A stretch of DNA of 64,000 nt from Aquitalea aquatilis (GCF_005155025.1 NZ_CP039731.1:1178001-1242000); one strand, 5' to 3'; positions 25,148 through 39,896 are shown, counted from the first letter of the stretch. Numbers and translations: made by a program. The notes: a model not told the origin generated them from the letters alone.

Positions 25148-27133
25148 TTAATGAATGATGTTTTTGGTCTTGGCGACGACGTTGTCGACGGTGAAACCGA
25201 ACTCCTTGAACAGCACGCTTGCCGGAGCGGATTCGCCGAAGTGGTCTATGCCGACCACATCGCCTTCCAGACCGACATACTTGCGCCAGAAGTCAGGCAC
25301 GCCGGCTTCGATGGCCAGACGCGGCAGGCCGGCCGGCAACACGCTTTGCTGCCAGGCCTTGTCCTGCTGGTCGAACACATTGCTGCACGGCATGGACACC
25401 ACGCGCACGGCGATGCCTTCGGCAGCCAGGGCTTCCTGTGCTTTCAGTGCCAGTTCGATTTCCGAACCGGTGGCAATCAGCACGGCACGGGCATCGGGTG
25501 CATCGCGCAGCACATAGCCGCCACGACGGATGGCCGCGATCTGTCCGGCATCACGCGCCACGAACGGCAGGTTCTGGCGGCTGAGGATCAGGCTGCTCGG
25601 GGTGGTCTTCTGCTCGATGGCATGGGCCCAGGCCACGGCGGCTTCCGTGGTATCGCACGGACGCCAGGTGTGGTGATTGGGGATCATGCGCAGCGTGGCC
25701 ACTTGCTCGACCGGCTGGTGGGTCGGGCCATCTTCGCCCAGGCCGACGGAGTCGTGGGTGAACACGAATACCGGGTTGATCTTCATCAGCGAGGCCATGC
25801 GCAGTGCATTGCGGGCGTATTCGCTGAACATCAGGAAGGTGCCGCCGTAGGGGCGCAGGCCACCGTGCAGCGTCATGCCGTTCATGATGGCAGCCATGCC
25901 GAACTCGCGCACGCCATAGCTGATGTAGTTGCCGTTACCGGCCGCGTCTATCCACTTGGAGCCCGTCCAGTTGGTGAGATTGGAGCCGGTCAGATCGGCC
26001 GAACCGCCAACGAACTCAGGCAGGCTGGGCGAGAAGGCTTCCAGTGCTATCTGGCTGGCCTTGCGGGTGGCCACGGTCTGGGCTGCATCGACGATCTTGG
26101 CGATGGCGGCGTCGCGCGCTTCGGCCCAAGCCGCCGGCAGTTCGCCCTGCATGCGGCGTTCGAATTCAGCTGCCAGTTCCGGGTAAGCGGCACGGTAGGC
26201 ATCGAACTGCTTGTTCCATTCGATTTCGGCCAGTGCACCCTTGTCGCGGGCGCTCCAGGCGGCATAGATATCGGCCGGGATTTCAAACGGCGCGTGCGGC
26301 CAGTGCAGCGTTTCGCGAGCGGCGGCAATTTCAGCCGCGCCCAGCGGTGCGCCGTGCACGTCGTGGGTGCCCTGCTTGTTGGGCGAGCCAAAGCCGATGG
26401 TGGTCTTGCAGCAGATCAGCGTCGGACGGTCGCCCTTCTTGGCGGTTTCGATGGCCGTGGCGATTTCCACCGGATCGTGGCCGTTGACGTTCTTGATCAC
26501 CTGCCAGCCGTAGGCTTCGAAGCGGGCCGGGGTGTTGTCGGTGAACCAGCCTTCGACGTGGCCGTCGATGGAGATGCCGTTGTCGTCCCAGAAAGCGATC
26601 AGCTTGTTCAGGCCCCAGGTGCCGGCCAGCGAGCAGGCTTCGTGGCTGATGCCTTCCATCAGGCAACCATCACCCAGGAATACCCAGGTATTGTGGTCGA
26701 CTACGGTATGACCGTCGCGGTTGAACTGGGCGGCCAGCATCTTTTCGGCCAGCGCCATGCCCACCGCATTGGTGATGCCCTGGCCTAGCGGGCCAGTGGT
26801 GGTTTCCACGCCCGGTGCATAGCCGTATTCCGGGTGGCCCGGGGTCTTGGAGTGCAACTGGCGGAAGTTCTTGAGGTCATCGATGGACAGATCGTAGCCG
26901 GTGAGATGCAGCAGGCTGTAGATGAGCATGGAGCCGTGCCCGTTGGAGAGCACGAAGCGGTCACGGTTGGACCAGGAAGGATTGGCGGGATTGTGCTTCA
27001 AGTGATCGCGCCACAGTACTTCGGCGATATCAGCCATGCCCATCGGGGCGCCGGGGTGACCAGATTTGGCCTTTTCCACTGCATCCATAGACAGGAAACG
27101 AATGGCGTTGGCTAGCTCGGTTCGGGTGACCAT
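25148..27133 (-). CDS. tkt: Transketolase
   Basis: A 661-residue thiamine-diphosphate enzyme of the non-oxidative pentose phosphate pathway and Calvin cycle. The N-terminal domain shows [18 protein letters not shown], the ThDP motif [18 protein letters not shown] continuing to DDNGISIDG, and the central domain has [19 protein letters not shown]. The full length and all three domains are present. It is the first gene of the minus-strand carbon cluster and diverges from a membrane protein gene. Confidence 0.97.
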   Translation of the reverse strand: MVTRTELANAIRFLSMDAVEKAKSGHPGAPMGMADIAEVLWRDHLKHNPANPSWSNRDRFVLSNGHGSMLIYSLLHLTGYDLSIDDLKNFRQLHSKTPGHPEYGYAPGVETTTGPLGQGITNAVGMALAEKMLAAQFNRDGHTVVDHNTWVFLGDGCLMEGISHEACSLAGTWGLNKLIAFWDDNGISIDGHVEGWFTDNTPARFEAYGWQVIKNVNGHDPVEIATAIETAKKGDRPTLICCKTTIGFGSPNKQGTHDVHGAPLGAAEIAAARETLHWPHAPFEIPADIYAAWSARDKGALAEIEWNKQFDAYRAAYPELAAEFERRMQGELPAAWAEARDAAIAKIVDAAQTVATRKASQIALEAFSPSLPEFVGGSADLTGSNLTNWTGSKWIDAAGNGNYISYGVREFGMAAIMNGMTLHGGLRPYGGTFLMFSEYARNALRMASLMKINPVFVFTHDSVGLGEDGPTHQPVEQVATLRMIPNHHTWRPCDTTEAAVAWAHAIEQKTTPSSLILSRQNLPFVARDAGQIAAIRRGGYVLRDAPDARAVLIATGSEIELALKAQEALAAEGIAVRVVSMPCSNVFDQQDKAWQQSVLPAGLPRLAIEAGVPDFWRKYVGLEGDVVGIDHFGESAPASVLFKEFGFTVDNVVAKTKNIIH

Positions 27134-27460
27134 TTCGGGAAAACCTCAAAAACAGTAAAGGGGGCGGGACAGAACCGGTACGGCAGTGATTTCAGGCCTG
27201 CGCATGGCGCTGGCATGGATTAACCGCCGCTAAATCATGGAATTATCCCTGATTTTGCCGCATTGCGGCAACCTTCACGGCACAGGTAGTGCGCCAGTTT
27301 CATGCAATTTCAATGCCCCGCCTGTCGTGTGGGGGAATGGTGGCTGACCCACCCTGCCGGTGCGCCGCCGGTGTGCGGGCTTGACGCCACCCCCTCGCCT
27401 CATTGACAGTCGGCGGATGTTTTTCACATTTCACCACCAGCCATTCAGACAGGGACAAGC
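27134..27460. other. Divergent intergenic region between tkt and the BPSS1780-like gene
   Basis: No gene is seen in these 327 bases. It should hold the tkt promoter on the minus strand and the promoter of the membrane protein gene on the plus strand; a TTGACA hexamer occurs at 27403-27408, but no convincing -10 partner is at the right distance. A ribosome binding site (AGGGACAAGC) lies before 27461. Confidence 0.4.
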
Positions 27461-28192
27461 ATGCAGACAGATTTCTCGGCACGCGTCGATGCACGCAAAG
27501 TTGGCTATACACAGGGCTGGCGCTGGATCGTGCAGGCTTTTTATCTGGTGCGGCAGCAGCCGCTGACCTGGATGCTGCTGGCTGGCAGCTATTTGCTGAT
27601 CCACTTTGCCGTGGCGGCCATCCCGCTGCTGGGTGCCCCGCTCACCTTTTTTCTGGCACCCATTTTCGCCGCCGGTTTTGTGCTGGCGGCGCAACAGGCC
27701 GAGCAGGGGGTGGAGCTGAAAATGGCGGCGCTGTTTGCCGGGTTTCGGCTGGCGTTGCGGCCCTTGCTGAATGTGGGGATGCTGTATCTGGCGCTGTTAT
27801 TGCTGGCGATGATGCTGCTCAGTGCGCTGATGCCCATGCTGGGCATTCACCTGACAGCTGCGCAGGCAGGACAGGAGCTGCCACAGCTCAGCGGCCCGAT
27901 TGCCCCCTTCATGCTGCTGACGTCCGCGCTGATGTTTCTGCTCAGCCTGTGTTACTGGTTTGCGCCGGCGCTGGTGGTGCTGAACGGGCTGGGGCCGTGG
28001 CAGGCCTTGCGTGACAGCTTCCGCGCCGGCCTCGCCAACTGGCCGGCGGTGTTGCTGTCGGCCTTCATGCTGGCGCTGCTGCTGTTTCTGGCACTGCTGC
28101 CGCTGGGTCTTGGCCTGCTGCTGTGGTTTCCGGTGCTGTATGTCACCGCCTATACCGGCTGGAAAGACCTGTTCGCCGTACGGCCAGCCTGA
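27461..28192 (+). CDS. BPSS1780-like multi-pass membrane protein
   Basis: A 243-residue protein with about six hydrophobic segments. The N-terminal VDARKVGYTQGWRWIVQAF followed by FRKQPL-like RQQPLTWMLL is characteristic of the BPSS1780 family, conserved in betaproteobacteria and without assigned function. The C-terminal motif NGLGPWQALRDSFRAGLANW is also typical. The gene is monocistronic, and a repeat element begins 8 bases after its stop codon. Confidence 0.8.
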   Translation: MQTDFSARVDARKVGYTQGWRWIVQAFYLVRQQPLTWMLLAGSYLLIHFAVAAIPLLGAPLTFFLAPIFAAGFVLAAQQAEQGVELKMAALFAGFRLALRPLLNVGMLYLALLLLAMMLLSALMPMLGIHLTAAQAGQELPQLSGPIAPFMLLTSALMFLLSLCYWFAPALVVLNGLGPWQALRDSFRAGLANWPAVLLSAFMLALLLFLALLPLGLGLLLWFPVLYVTAYTGWKDLFAVRPA

Positions 28193-28199
28193 GCTGGCT

Positions 28200-28364
28200 T
28201 AGAGCCTGTTCAAAGTCTCGCGAGCTAGAGTGAGACAAGGCGAAAACGACCGGAAATGAAGTGGGGAAGCGGAGTTTACCTAGAGTAAATGAGCATTCCG
28301 CAGGTGTTTTTAACGCGGTATCACCCCATTTCGACTAAATCCAGCAGACGATGAACAGCTTCTT
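28200..28364 (+). repeat. Intergenic repeat element, copy 1 (MITE-like, structured)
   Basis: A 165-base non-coding element between two converging genes. The ends are imperfect inverted repeats (AGAGCCTGTTCAAAGTCT at the left; the right end read in reverse is AAGCTGTTCATCGTCT). Inside are GAGACAAGGCGAAA, a hairpin with TTTAC/GTAAA arms, GAGCATT, and AACGCGGTATCACC. The same order of blocks recurs near 60.8 kb. It abuts the stop codon of the following gene. It may be a miniature inverted-repeat element or a structured RNA. Confidence 0.6.
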
Positions 28365-28833
28365 AGGCAGCCAGCGTGCTGCGACGCATGTCCACATGCA
28401 GGATGCCGCCATCGTCATAGGGCTCGGACACGGCGACAAAACCAAAGCGTTCGTACAAGCCCTGAGCCGCGGTCTGGGCTGACAGCATGATGGCTGCGGC
28501 CGGATACAGGCGCAGACTGTGCGCCACGGCCTCGGCCAGCAGCTGGTTGCCCAGGCCTTTGCCGCGGGCCGCCGGTTCCAGCACCACGCGGCCAATCGCG
28601 GTGGCATCCGGGTATTTGACCCCGGGGGCAATCAGCCGGGCATAGCCCAGCAAGCGGCCCTGATCGTCGCGCCCCAGCAGGTGGTGGCAATGCAGGTCGA
28701 CGCCGTCGACATCACCGTAGATGGATTGTTGTTCCAGTACGAAAACACGGTCGCGCAACTGCAGCATTTCATACAGCGCGTGCGGGGTAAAACCCTCAAA
28801 CGGGTGGCATTGCCACTGCAACAGGCTGGCCAT
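28363..28833 (-). CDS. ElaA-like GNAT-family N-acetyltransferase
   Basis: A 156-residue acetyltransferase. LYEMLQLRDRVFVLEQQSIYGDVDGVD is the N-terminal block of the ElaA family, and the acetyl-CoA loop is VVLEPAARGKGLGNQL. The substrate is not known for the family. An upstream ATG in frame would add 64 atypical residues, so MASLLQWQCHPF is preferred. It diverges from parC. Confidence 0.85.
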   Translation of the reverse strand: MASLLQWQCHPFEGFTPHALYEMLQLRDRVFVLEQQSIYGDVDGVDLHCHHLLGRDDQGRLLGYARLIAPGVKYPDATAIGRVVLEPAARGKGLGNQLLAEAVAHSLRLYPAAAIMLSAQTAAQGLYERFGFVAVSEPYDDGGILHVDMRRSTLAA

Positions 28834-28958
28834 AGTAGAATTGCCCTCGATAATGAATGGCGCAGTGCTCCACCCTGCCCGGCTGATGGCCGGTGTGCAG
28901 CGTGGCGGCACTGCAAATGAACAAGCTGAAACCCTATCACACAAGCAAGCCCAGCCCC

Positions 28959-31334
28959 ATGAACAGTAACGATCTCTTTGACGAAGCGCCGCCAGCCGCC
29001 GGCATGCTAGTTCCCCCTGCGCCACCGGCCCCGCCGGCCGACGCGCTGTCGGGCGACTGCATCCCGCTGGATCTGTATGCCGAACGCGCCTATCTCGAGT
29101 ACGCCATGAGCGTGGTCAAGGGCCGCGCGCTGCCGGAGGTGGCTGACGGCCAGAAGCCGGTGCAGCGCCGCATCCTGTATGCCATGCGCGATATGGGTCT
29201 GGCACACGGTGCCAAGCCGGTGAAGTCGGCACGGGTGGTGGGTGAAATCCTGGGTAAATACCACCCGCACGGCGACAGCTCGGCCTACGAGGCGCTGGTG
29301 CGCATGGCGCAGGACTTTACCCTGCGCTACCCGCTGATCGACGGTCAGGGCAACTTCGGCAGCCGCGATGGCGACGGTGCTGCCGCCATGCGTTACACCG
29401 AGGCGCGGTTGACGCCGATTGCCGAACTCTTGCTGGCGGAAATCGACATGGGTACGGTGGATTTCGTGCCCAATTACGATGGTGCCTTCGAAGAACCCGC
29501 CCTGCTGCCGGCGCGCCTGCCCATGGTGCTGCTCAACGGTGCTTCCGGCATTGCCGTGGGCATGGCCACGGAAATCCCGCCGCACAACCTCACCGAAGTG
29601 GCACGCGGCTGCCTGGCCTTGCTGGCCAATCCGGCGCTGACTACGCGCGAGCTGATGGACTACATCCCCGGCCCGGACTTCCCCGGCGGCGGCCAGATCA
29701 TCACCCCCTTCGACGACATCCTGACTGCTTATGAAGGTGGCCGGGGCAGCGTGCGGGTGCGGGCCAAGTGGGAAGTGGAAAAGCTGGCACGCGGTCAGTG
29801 GCGCGTCATTGTCTCCGAGCTGCCGCCCGGCTCGTCGGCACAGAAGGTGCTGGCCGAAATCGAAGAAGCCACCAACCCCAAGCTCAAGGCCGGCAAGAAG
29901 GCGCTGACGCAAGACCAGCAAAACCTCAAGAGCCTGATGCTGTCGCTGCTGGACCGCGTACGCGACGAATCGGACAGCCAGTGCCCGGTGCGGCTGGTGT
30001 TCGAGCCCAAGTCCAGCCGGCAGGACCCGGACGAGTTCATCAACATCCTGCTGGCGCAAACCAGCCTGGAAGGCAATGCCTCGATGAACCTGGTGATGAT
30101 CGGCCTGGATGGCCGCCCGGCGCAGAAGGGCCTCAAGGCCATTCTGTCCGAGTGGATCGATTTCCGCCGCACCACCGTCACCCGTCGCCTCAAGCATCGC
30201 CTGGGCCAGGTGGAAAAGCGTATTCATATTCTCGAAGGCCGCATGATTGCCTTCATCCATATTGATGAAGTCATCCGTGTCATCCGCGAATCGGACGAAC
30301 CCAAGCCCGACCTGATGAAGGCCTTTGGCCTGTCCGAAGCGCAAGCCGAAGACATTCTGGAAATCCGTCTGCGCCAATTGGCACGGCTGGAAGGTTTCAA
30401 GCTGGAGAAGGAGCTGTCCGAGCTGCGCGAAGAGCGCGAAGGCCTGCGCCACGTACTGGATACGCCGGATGCCCTCACCCGCCTGATTCGCGATGAAATC
30501 ATGGCCGACACCGCCAAATACGGCGACAAGCGGCGCAGTGAAATCAAGGCGGCCGAACGTGCGGTGCTGACCCAGACCATCGCCGACGAGCCGGTCACCA
30601 TCATCCTGTCGCAAAAGGGCTGGATCCGCGCCCGGGTTGGCCACAATGTCGACCTGTCGGCGCTGGCCTTCAAGGATGGCGACAGCCTGCACACCGTGGT
30701 GGAAACCCGCACCGTGTGGTCGGTCATCGTGCTGGACAACAAGGGCCGTACCTACACCATTGATCCGGCCGATGTCCCCACCGGTCGTGGCGACGGTGTG
30801 CCGGTGGCCTCGCTGGTGGACCTGCAGGACAACGCCAAGCCGGCGCAGATGATTTCCGGCAAGGACGAAGCCCGCTTTGTGGTCGCTGGCTCCGGTGGTT
30901 ATGGCTTTGTCGCCAAGCTGTCCGACATGTCGGGCCGGGTCAAGGCTGGCAAGGCCTTCATGACGCTGGACGAAGGCGAAAGCGTGCTGACACCGGTGGC
31001 GGTGGCCGCCACGGCCGATCTGGCGGCGCTGCGGCTGGTGGCCGCGGCGGACAATGGCCGCTTGCTGGCCTTCCCCGCCGGCGAACTCAAGGAAATGGCC
31101 AAGGGCCGTGGCCTGATGCTGATGGGGCTGGAGGCCGGTGAGTCAGTCACCGCCATTGGTCTGGTCAAGGGCGACAAGGCGCTGCTGGCCACGGTATCGG
31201 TGCGCGGCAAAGTGGCCGACGAAAAGCTGGCGCTGGCCGAATTCGACGCCAAGCGCGGCAAGAAAGGCAAGCTGATGCCGAAGAAATGGGCGGTGTCCGC
31301 CATTGGCGACCTGCCGTCGGTCGAGACTGCCTGA
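28959..31334 (+). CDS. parC: DNA topoisomerase IV subunit A
   Basis: A 791-residue subunit that cleaves DNA and, with ParE, decatenates sister chromosomes. The catalytic tyrosine is Y146 in [11 protein letters not shown]. The quinolone-determining region reads [13 protein letters not shown], with serine (S107) and glutamate (E111) at the positions of E. coli S80 and E84, as expected for a susceptible form. The C-terminal beta-pinwheel follows from about residue 500. The start is uncertain; a Pro/Ala-rich N-terminal extension precedes the core. parE is not in the window. The stop overlaps the pilS start. Confidence 0.95.
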   Translation: MNSNDLFDEAPPAAGMLVPPAPPAPPADALSGDCIPLDLYAERAYLEYAMSVVKGRALPEVADGQKPVQRRILYAMRDMGLAHGAKPVKSARVVGEILGKYHPHGDSSAYEALVRMAQDFTLRYPLIDGQGNFGSRDGDGAAAMRYTEARLTPIAELLLAEIDMGTVDFVPNYDGAFEEPALLPARLPMVLLNGASGIAVGMATEIPPHNLTEVARGCLALLANPALTTRELMDYIPGPDFPGGGQIITPFDDILTAYEGGRGSVRVRAKWEVEKLARGQWRVIVSELPPGSSAQKVLAEIEEATNPKLKAGKKALTQDQQNLKSLMLSLLDRVRDESDSQCPVRLVFEPKSSRQDPDEFINILLAQTSLEGNASMNLVMIGLDGRPAQKGLKAILSEWIDFRRTTVTRRLKHRLGQVEKRIHILEGRMIAFIHIDEVIRVIRESDEPKPDLMKAFGLSEAQAEDILEIRLRQLARLEGFKLEKELSELREEREGLRHVLDTPDALTRLIRDEIMADTAKYGDKRRSEIKAAERAVLTQTIADEPVTIILSQKGWIRARVGHNVDLSALAFKDGDSLHTVVETRTVWSVIVLDNKGRTYTIDPADVPTGRGDGVPVASLVDLQDNAKPAQMISGKDEARFVVAGSGGYGFVAKLSDMSGRVKAGKAFMTLDEGESVLTPVAVAATADLAALRLVAAADNGRLLAFPAGELKEMAKGRGLMLMGLEAGESVTAIGLVKGDKALLATVSVRGKVADEKLALAEFDAKRGKKGKLMPKKWAVSAIGDLPSVETA

Positions 31335-32887
31335 TGCTGGATCGCCCGCTGCCGCTGACCCCGCGCAAGGCACTGGCATTCGTCAACGGCTTCCGTGCCC
31401 TGATGTTGCTGGTGCTGTTGTTCATGTCCATGCTGCAAGGCACGGAAGGACAGCCGCTGGTCGATGGTGGTGCGCGTTTCTATCTGTGGTCGGTAGTGTA
31501 CGGCGGGCTGATCCTCTGCTGGTTTGCCCTGCGCACCGGCAAGATTGCTCACACCCTGCAGCTGTCGCTGGCCATTGCTGCCGACATCCTGATGATTGTG
31601 TTGCTGATGGGCCTGAACGGTGGGGTGAAAAGCGGCTATGGCATGCTGCTGCTGCCCTATCTGGCCGTGGCCGGGCTGCTGTCCTCCGGCCGCTATGCCT
31701 TGTTCTATGCCTCCATCGCCACGGCCAGCCTGTTCGGTTACGTGGGCTACGAGCATTACCGCCACGAGATACTGTTTGGCAGCTCCGCCGACTTTTTCCA
31801 GACCGGCTTGCTGTCGCTGGCCGGCTTCGTGACCTCGATGGTCACCTACCAGCTGGCGCGGGTGGCGCGCGAGTCGGAAGAGCTGGCCTCGCGTCGTGGC
31901 GGGGAAATCGCCAACCTCAACCGCTTGAACGAACTGGTACTGCAAAGCCAGCGCGATGCCGTCATCGTGCTGGATGAAACCGGTACCGTACGGCAGTTCA
32001 ATGCCCAGGCCGTACGCTATTTTCCCGGCATGCAGCGCGGCATCCTGCTGCCGGAACTGGCTCCCATCGTCGAACGCTGGCGGCTGAACAGCCATTCGCC
32101 CATGCCGGTGTTTGTCGAACGCAATGTGCGGGGCCGCCAGCTGGCCGGGCGCATGGTGCCGATTCTGGCCGGCGATCTGCGCGGCGTGGTGATGTTTCTG
32201 CGCGATATGGCGGATATGGCCGAAGAGGCCAAGCGCATCAAGCTGGCCGCGCTGGGCCGGCTTACCGCCAATATCGCCCATGAAATCCGCAACCCGCTGG
32301 CGGCCATCTCGCATGCCGGCGACCTGCTGGCCGAAGGCGCAGAAGATGCCGCCACGCAAAGGCTGACCCGCATCGTGCGTGACAACGCCAAGCGTATCAA
32401 CGGGCTGGTAGAAGAAGTCCTGATGCTGGGCCGGCGCGACCGGGTCAAGACCGAAACCATCCGGCTGTCGCAATTCCTGGCCGACTTTCTCGAACAGTTC
32501 GGCATGGCCCAGCCGGAAGCAGCCGGGCGCATTCTCACCACCTTTCACAGCAGCAGCAGCGTGTATTTCGACCGTGGCCATCTGGGGCAGATATTGTCCA
32601 ATCTGGTGGCCAATGCCTGGCGGCACTCCTCGCGCGTGCATGGCGCGGTGCACATCGAAATCAGCCAGCTGGAGTCGCAGGTGCTGATTCGCGTCATCGA
32701 CGATGGCCCCGGCATGAATGAGGATGCCCAATCACACCTGTTCGAGCCCTTCTTTACCACGGAAAGCAGCGGTACCGGCCTGGGGTTGTATATCGCCCGC
32801 GAATTGGCCGAGGCCAATGATGCACGGCTCGACTATATCCCGCCGGGCGGCGTTTTCCGTTTAAGCTGTCATCATGCCTATGAATAA
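31334..32887 (+). CDS. pilS: Sensor histidine kinase PilS
   Basis: A 517-residue membrane kinase. About six membrane segments lie within 1-190, a PAS-like region (QRDAVIVLDETGTVRQFNAQA) at about 205-300, then the H-box ANIAHEIRNPLAAIS with phospho-accepting H316, and an ATPase domain with DDGPGM and GTGLGLYIAREL. This architecture and the PilR gene that overlaps it by 14 bases identify PilS, which senses pilin in the inner membrane and controls pilA transcription. Its start overlaps the parC stop (TGATG). Confidence 0.9.
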   Translation: MLDRPLPLTPRKALAFVNGFRALMLLVLLFMSMLQGTEGQPLVDGGARFYLWSVVYGGLILCWFALRTGKIAHTLQLSLAIAADILMIVLLMGLNGGVKSGYGMLLLPYLAVAGLLSSGRYALFYASIATASLFGYVGYEHYRHEILFGSSADFFQTGLLSLAGFVTSMVTYQLARVARESEELASRRGGEIANLNRLNELVLQSQRDAVIVLDETGTVRQFNAQAVRYFPGMQRGILLPELAPIVERWRLNSHSPMPVFVERNVRGRQLAGRMVPILAGDLRGVVMFLRDMADMAEEAKRIKLAALGRLTANIAHEIRNPLAAISHAGDLLAEGAEDAATQRLTRIVRDNAKRINGLVEEVLMLGRRDRVKTETIRLSQFLADFLEQFGMAQPEAAGRILTTFHSSSSVYFDRGHLGQILSNLVANAWRHSSRVHGAVHIEISQLESQVLIRVIDDGPGMNEDAQSHLFEPFFTTESSGTGLGLYIARELAEANDARLDYIPPGGVFRLSCHHAYE

Positions 32888-34211
32888 GAAAGTCTTGCGC
32901 GTGCTGGTCGTCGACGACGAGCCGGATATCCGCGAACTGCTGGAACTTACCCTGATCAAGATGGGGCTGGAGGTGGTCACCGCCGGCAATGTCGGCGAAG
33001 CCACCGCCCGGCTGGCGCGCGAGCCCTTCGACCTGATCCTCACCGACATGCGCATGCCGGATGGCGAAGGCATCGAGGTGGTGCAGTTCATTGCCGACCA
33101 GTCGCTGGATATACCCAGCGCCATCATCACCGCCTATGGCAGCACCGAAAGTGCCGTTCGCGCCATGAAAGCCGGTGCCTTCGATTATCTGTCCAAGCCC
33201 ATCAGCCTGGCGCAGCTGCGCACGCTGGTGAAATCGGTATTAAAGGTAGAAGGCAATGGCAAGCCGCTCAGTATCGAACGGCTGGTGGGTGATTCGGCCG
33301 CCATGCTGGAAGTACGGCGCATGGTGGACAAGCTGGCCCGCAGTCAGGCGGCGGTCTATATCAGTGGCGAATCCGGTACCGGCAAGGAGCAGGCCGCCCG
33401 GCTGATTCACGAACAGAGTGCGCGCGCCGAGCGCCCCTTCGTACCGGTCAATTGCGGTGCCATCCCGGAAACCCTGATGGAAAGCGAATTCTTCGGTTAT
33501 CGCAAGGGCGCTTTTACCGGTGCCGACAGCGATCGCGACGGCTTTTTCCAGCAGGCCAATGGCGGCACGCTGTTCCTGGACGAAGTGGCCGACCTGCCGC
33601 TGGCCATGCAGGTCAAGCTGCTGCGTGCCATTCAGGAAAAGAAAGTACGCAAGCTGGGCAGCCCGCAAGAAGAAGCCGTCGATGTCCGCATCATCTGCGC
33701 CACCCATAAAGACCTGGCCACGCTGGCCGACACTGGCCAGTTCCGTCAGGACTTGTATTACCGGCTGAATGTACTGCCACTGCGCATGCCGCCACTGCGC
33801 GAGCTGCGCGACGACATTCCACGCTTCATCGGCGCGCTGCTCGACCGCTTCGCCACCCCAGACAACCGGCCACGGCTGACCCCGGCCGCTGTCAAGGCCA
33901 TGCTGGCTTATAACTACCCCGGCAATTTCCGCGAACTGGAAAACATCCTGGAGCGTGCCATCGCGTTGGCAGGCGACGACAAGGTCGACGTACTCGACCT
34001 GCAACTGACGCCCTGCCCGCAGTCCGACGATGAACAGAATGCCGAATACGCCGGTAGCGAACCATTACAGGACTTCCTCGACCGCGTAGAACGCGAGGCC
34101 ATCCTCAAGGCGCTGGATGCCACCCGTTTCAACCGCACCCAGGCTGCCAAGCTGTTGGGCCTCACCTTCCGCTCCATGCGCTACCGCATGGATAGACTGG
34201 GTATCAAATAG
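32874..34211 (+). CDS. pilR: Sigma54-dependent response regulator PilR
   Basis: A 445-residue NtrC-type activator. The receiver domain (1-125) has phospho-acceptor D58 (DLILTDMRMPD); the AAA+ domain shows GESGTGKE, the sigma54-contacting GAFTGA, and FLDEVADLPLAMQ; a Fis-type helix-turn-helix ends the protein (FNRTQAAKLLGLTFRSMRYR). It activates pilin and other sigma54 promoters with PilS as kinase. A strong terminator follows. Confidence 0.95.
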   Translation: MPMNKKVLRVLVVDDEPDIRELLELTLIKMGLEVVTAGNVGEATARLAREPFDLILTDMRMPDGEGIEVVQFIADQSLDIPSAIITAYGSTESAVRAMKAGAFDYLSKPISLAQLRTLVKSVLKVEGNGKPLSIERLVGDSAAMLEVRRMVDKLARSQAAVYISGESGTGKEQAARLIHEQSARAERPFVPVNCGAIPETLMESEFFGYRKGAFTGADSDRDGFFQQANGGTLFLDEVADLPLAMQVKLLRAIQEKKVRKLGSPQEEAVDVRIICATHKDLATLADTGQFRQDLYYRLNVLPLRMPPLRELRDDIPRFIGALLDRFATPDNRPRLTPAAVKAMLAYNYPGNFRELENILERAIALAGDDKVDVLDLQLTPCPQSDDEQNAEYAGSEPLQDFLDRVEREAILKALDATRFNRTQAAKLLGLTFRSMRYRMDRLGIK

Positions 34212-34254
34212 ACCCGCAGCGGAAGCGCGCTACCTCTATATAGTGTTCAGCATG

Positions 34255-34283
34255 CAAAAAGCCCGGCGTCAGCCGGGCTTTTT
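34255..34283 (+). terminator. Rho-independent terminator after pilR
   Basis: AAAAAGCCCGGC and GCCGGGCTTTTT form a symmetric stem around GTCA; A and T tails allow termination on either strand. Confidence 0.95.
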
Positions 34284-34699
34284 GCTGTCGGTGTCGGTGT
34301 GGTGCCCCCCTTTTTACGCCAGCCAGCTCCACCCATCACGACAAGTGCGAACGGGGAGGCGCCGGTTTCTGCGCACCCACAGCAAGACTGTAATAAAACC
34401 CCCACGGCATAAGCCGTTTCCCCTCAGTCACTTAGCCCGATGAGAGTCGATGTTTGGCCAGAATCTGCACTTTTCTTCGCACAAAGTGTTGACGAGGACA
34501 GGGTGCGGCGGTATAGTTCGCCTCCTCAGCAGACAACGCAGCGACGGAAACGAAACGCAGCGACCTGCACCGCTCTTTAAAAAACAGAATAACCGATAGG
34601 TGTGAGTACTTGGCGAAAGCCAAATACTTGCACTGCAAGAAGAAGAAGTACTTGTTTATTTCTTTGATCTTGCGTGCCAGAAAATTTGCTATGAGATTG
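34284..34699 (+). other. Promoter and leader region of the rRNA operon
   Basis: No protein gene is evident. The first 200 bases lack clear features, then the rRNA promoter and a boxA-type antitermination signal precede 16S. CGCTCTTTAAAA at 34571-34582 resembles boxA (consensus near TGCTCTTTAACA). Sequence composition drops to AT-rich shortly before the mature 16S end, as is usual for the processing stalk. Confidence 0.6.
34489..34517 (+). promoter_or_regulatory. rRNA operon promoter
   Basis: TTGACG (34489-34494) and TATAGT (34512-34517) are separated by 17 bases. A GC-rich discriminator (TCGCCTCC) follows, as expected for promoters under ppGpp/DksA control. The 16S gene starts about 180 bases downstream. 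Confidence 0.75.
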
Positions 34700-36237
<1,538 letters not shown>

Positions 36238-36298
36238 GAGAAGGCGATCGTCAAGTATTCACAACCTATCGGTTATTCGTGATTTAAGGGTAGTAACT

Positions 36299-36375
36299 GG
36301 GTTTGTAGCTCAGCTGGTTAGAGCACTGTGTTGATAACGCAGGGGTCGTAGGTTCGAGTCCTACCAGACCCACCA
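36299..36375 (+). tRNA. trnI: tRNA-Ile (GAT anticodon)
   Basis: A 77-base cloverleaf: acceptor GGGTTTG pairs with CAGACCC, the D arm is AGCTCAGCTGGTTAGAGC, the anticodon loop TTGATAA carries GAT, and CCA is encoded at the end. It lies in the 16S-23S spacer, where tRNA-Ile usually comes first. Confidence 0.97.
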
Positions 36376-36379
36376 GTTT

Positions 36380-36455
36380 GGGGGATTAGCTCAGTTGGGA
36401 GAGCACCTGCTTTGCAAGCAGGGGGTCGTCGGTTCGATCCCGTCATCCTCCACCA
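36380..36455 (+). tRNA. trnA: tRNA-Ala (TGC anticodon)
   Basis: A 76-base tRNA: acceptor GGGGGAT pairs with ATCCTCC (one G-T pair), the anticodon loop TTTGCAA carries TGC, and CCA is encoded. A T-T mismatch in the T stem (GTCGG against CCGTC) is visible; similar mismatches occur in related tRNA-Ala genes. Four bases separate it from tRNA-Ile. Confidence 0.97.
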
Positions 36456-36533
36456 TTCTTACAGTGCAAACAAAAGCGCACACAACCTGTCAGGGTTGCG
36501 TGAATTTCTGTTTGCGTTGTTTTTACAATGCCC

Positions 36534-36545
36534 GATCTTTAACAA
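36534..36545 (+). promoter_or_regulatory. boxA-like antitermination signal before 23S
   Basis: GATCTTTAACAA resembles boxA, which recruits the NusB/NusE complex, and lies in the usual place between the spacer tRNAs and 23S. Confidence 0.5.
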
Positions 36546-36731
36546 ACTGAAGAAGCCGAATTAATTAGACGGCGAGATGAAATACATGGAGTTAATTCTG
36601 CATGTAGGACAAATCGTCATCTTGGGAATTTGATTGTATCTAGTGTCATGTCGCCATATCAAAAGGGGCGGTGTGGCACGTCGCACAAACACATTCTGTC
36701 GGATTGGTAATTTAGGTTACTGAAATGATAG

Positions 36732-39622
<2,891 letters not shown>

Positions 39623-39769
39623 TATCATTTGAGTGGCTTGGGAGACCAAGACCGAATGGATAGTGAGTGTGCGACGCGATCAAAGATCCAAGAGTAAGAT
39701 ATCTAATTAATTCAGTGTTCCAGACGGAGTCTGGGGTACAAAGCTTCTTCGAGTTTGTTGACAGTTTAT

Positions 39770-39885
39770 GTCTGGTGGCCATAGCGAGGTGGTCCCACGC
39801 CTTCCCATCCCGAACAGGACCGTGAAACGCCTTAGCGCCGATGATAGTGTGGCATTCGCCATGTGAAAGTAGGACACCGCCAGAC
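39770..39885 (+). rRNA. rrf: 5S ribosomal RNA
   Basis: About 116 bases. The ends GTCTGGTGGC and GCCAGAC pair; CCCATCCCGAACAGGACCGTGAAACGCC is the conserved loop region (given by position 39807-39832). It is the last gene of the rRNA operon and is followed by two terminators. Confidence 0.95.
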
Positions 39886-39896
39886 TCCCCATACAC

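Noticed and set aside
25097-26788. A 563-codon open frame on the plus strand
   Set aside because: It is antisense to transketolase, whose own sequence is complete and conserved.
30899-32731. A 610-codon open frame on the minus strand
   Set aside because: It is antisense to parC and pilS, and its His/Gln-rich translation is typical of shadow frames.
36380-36455. T-stem mismatch suggesting a tRNA-Ala pseudogene
   Set aside because: All other arms, the anticodon loop and CCA are intact, and I recall the same mismatch in related species.
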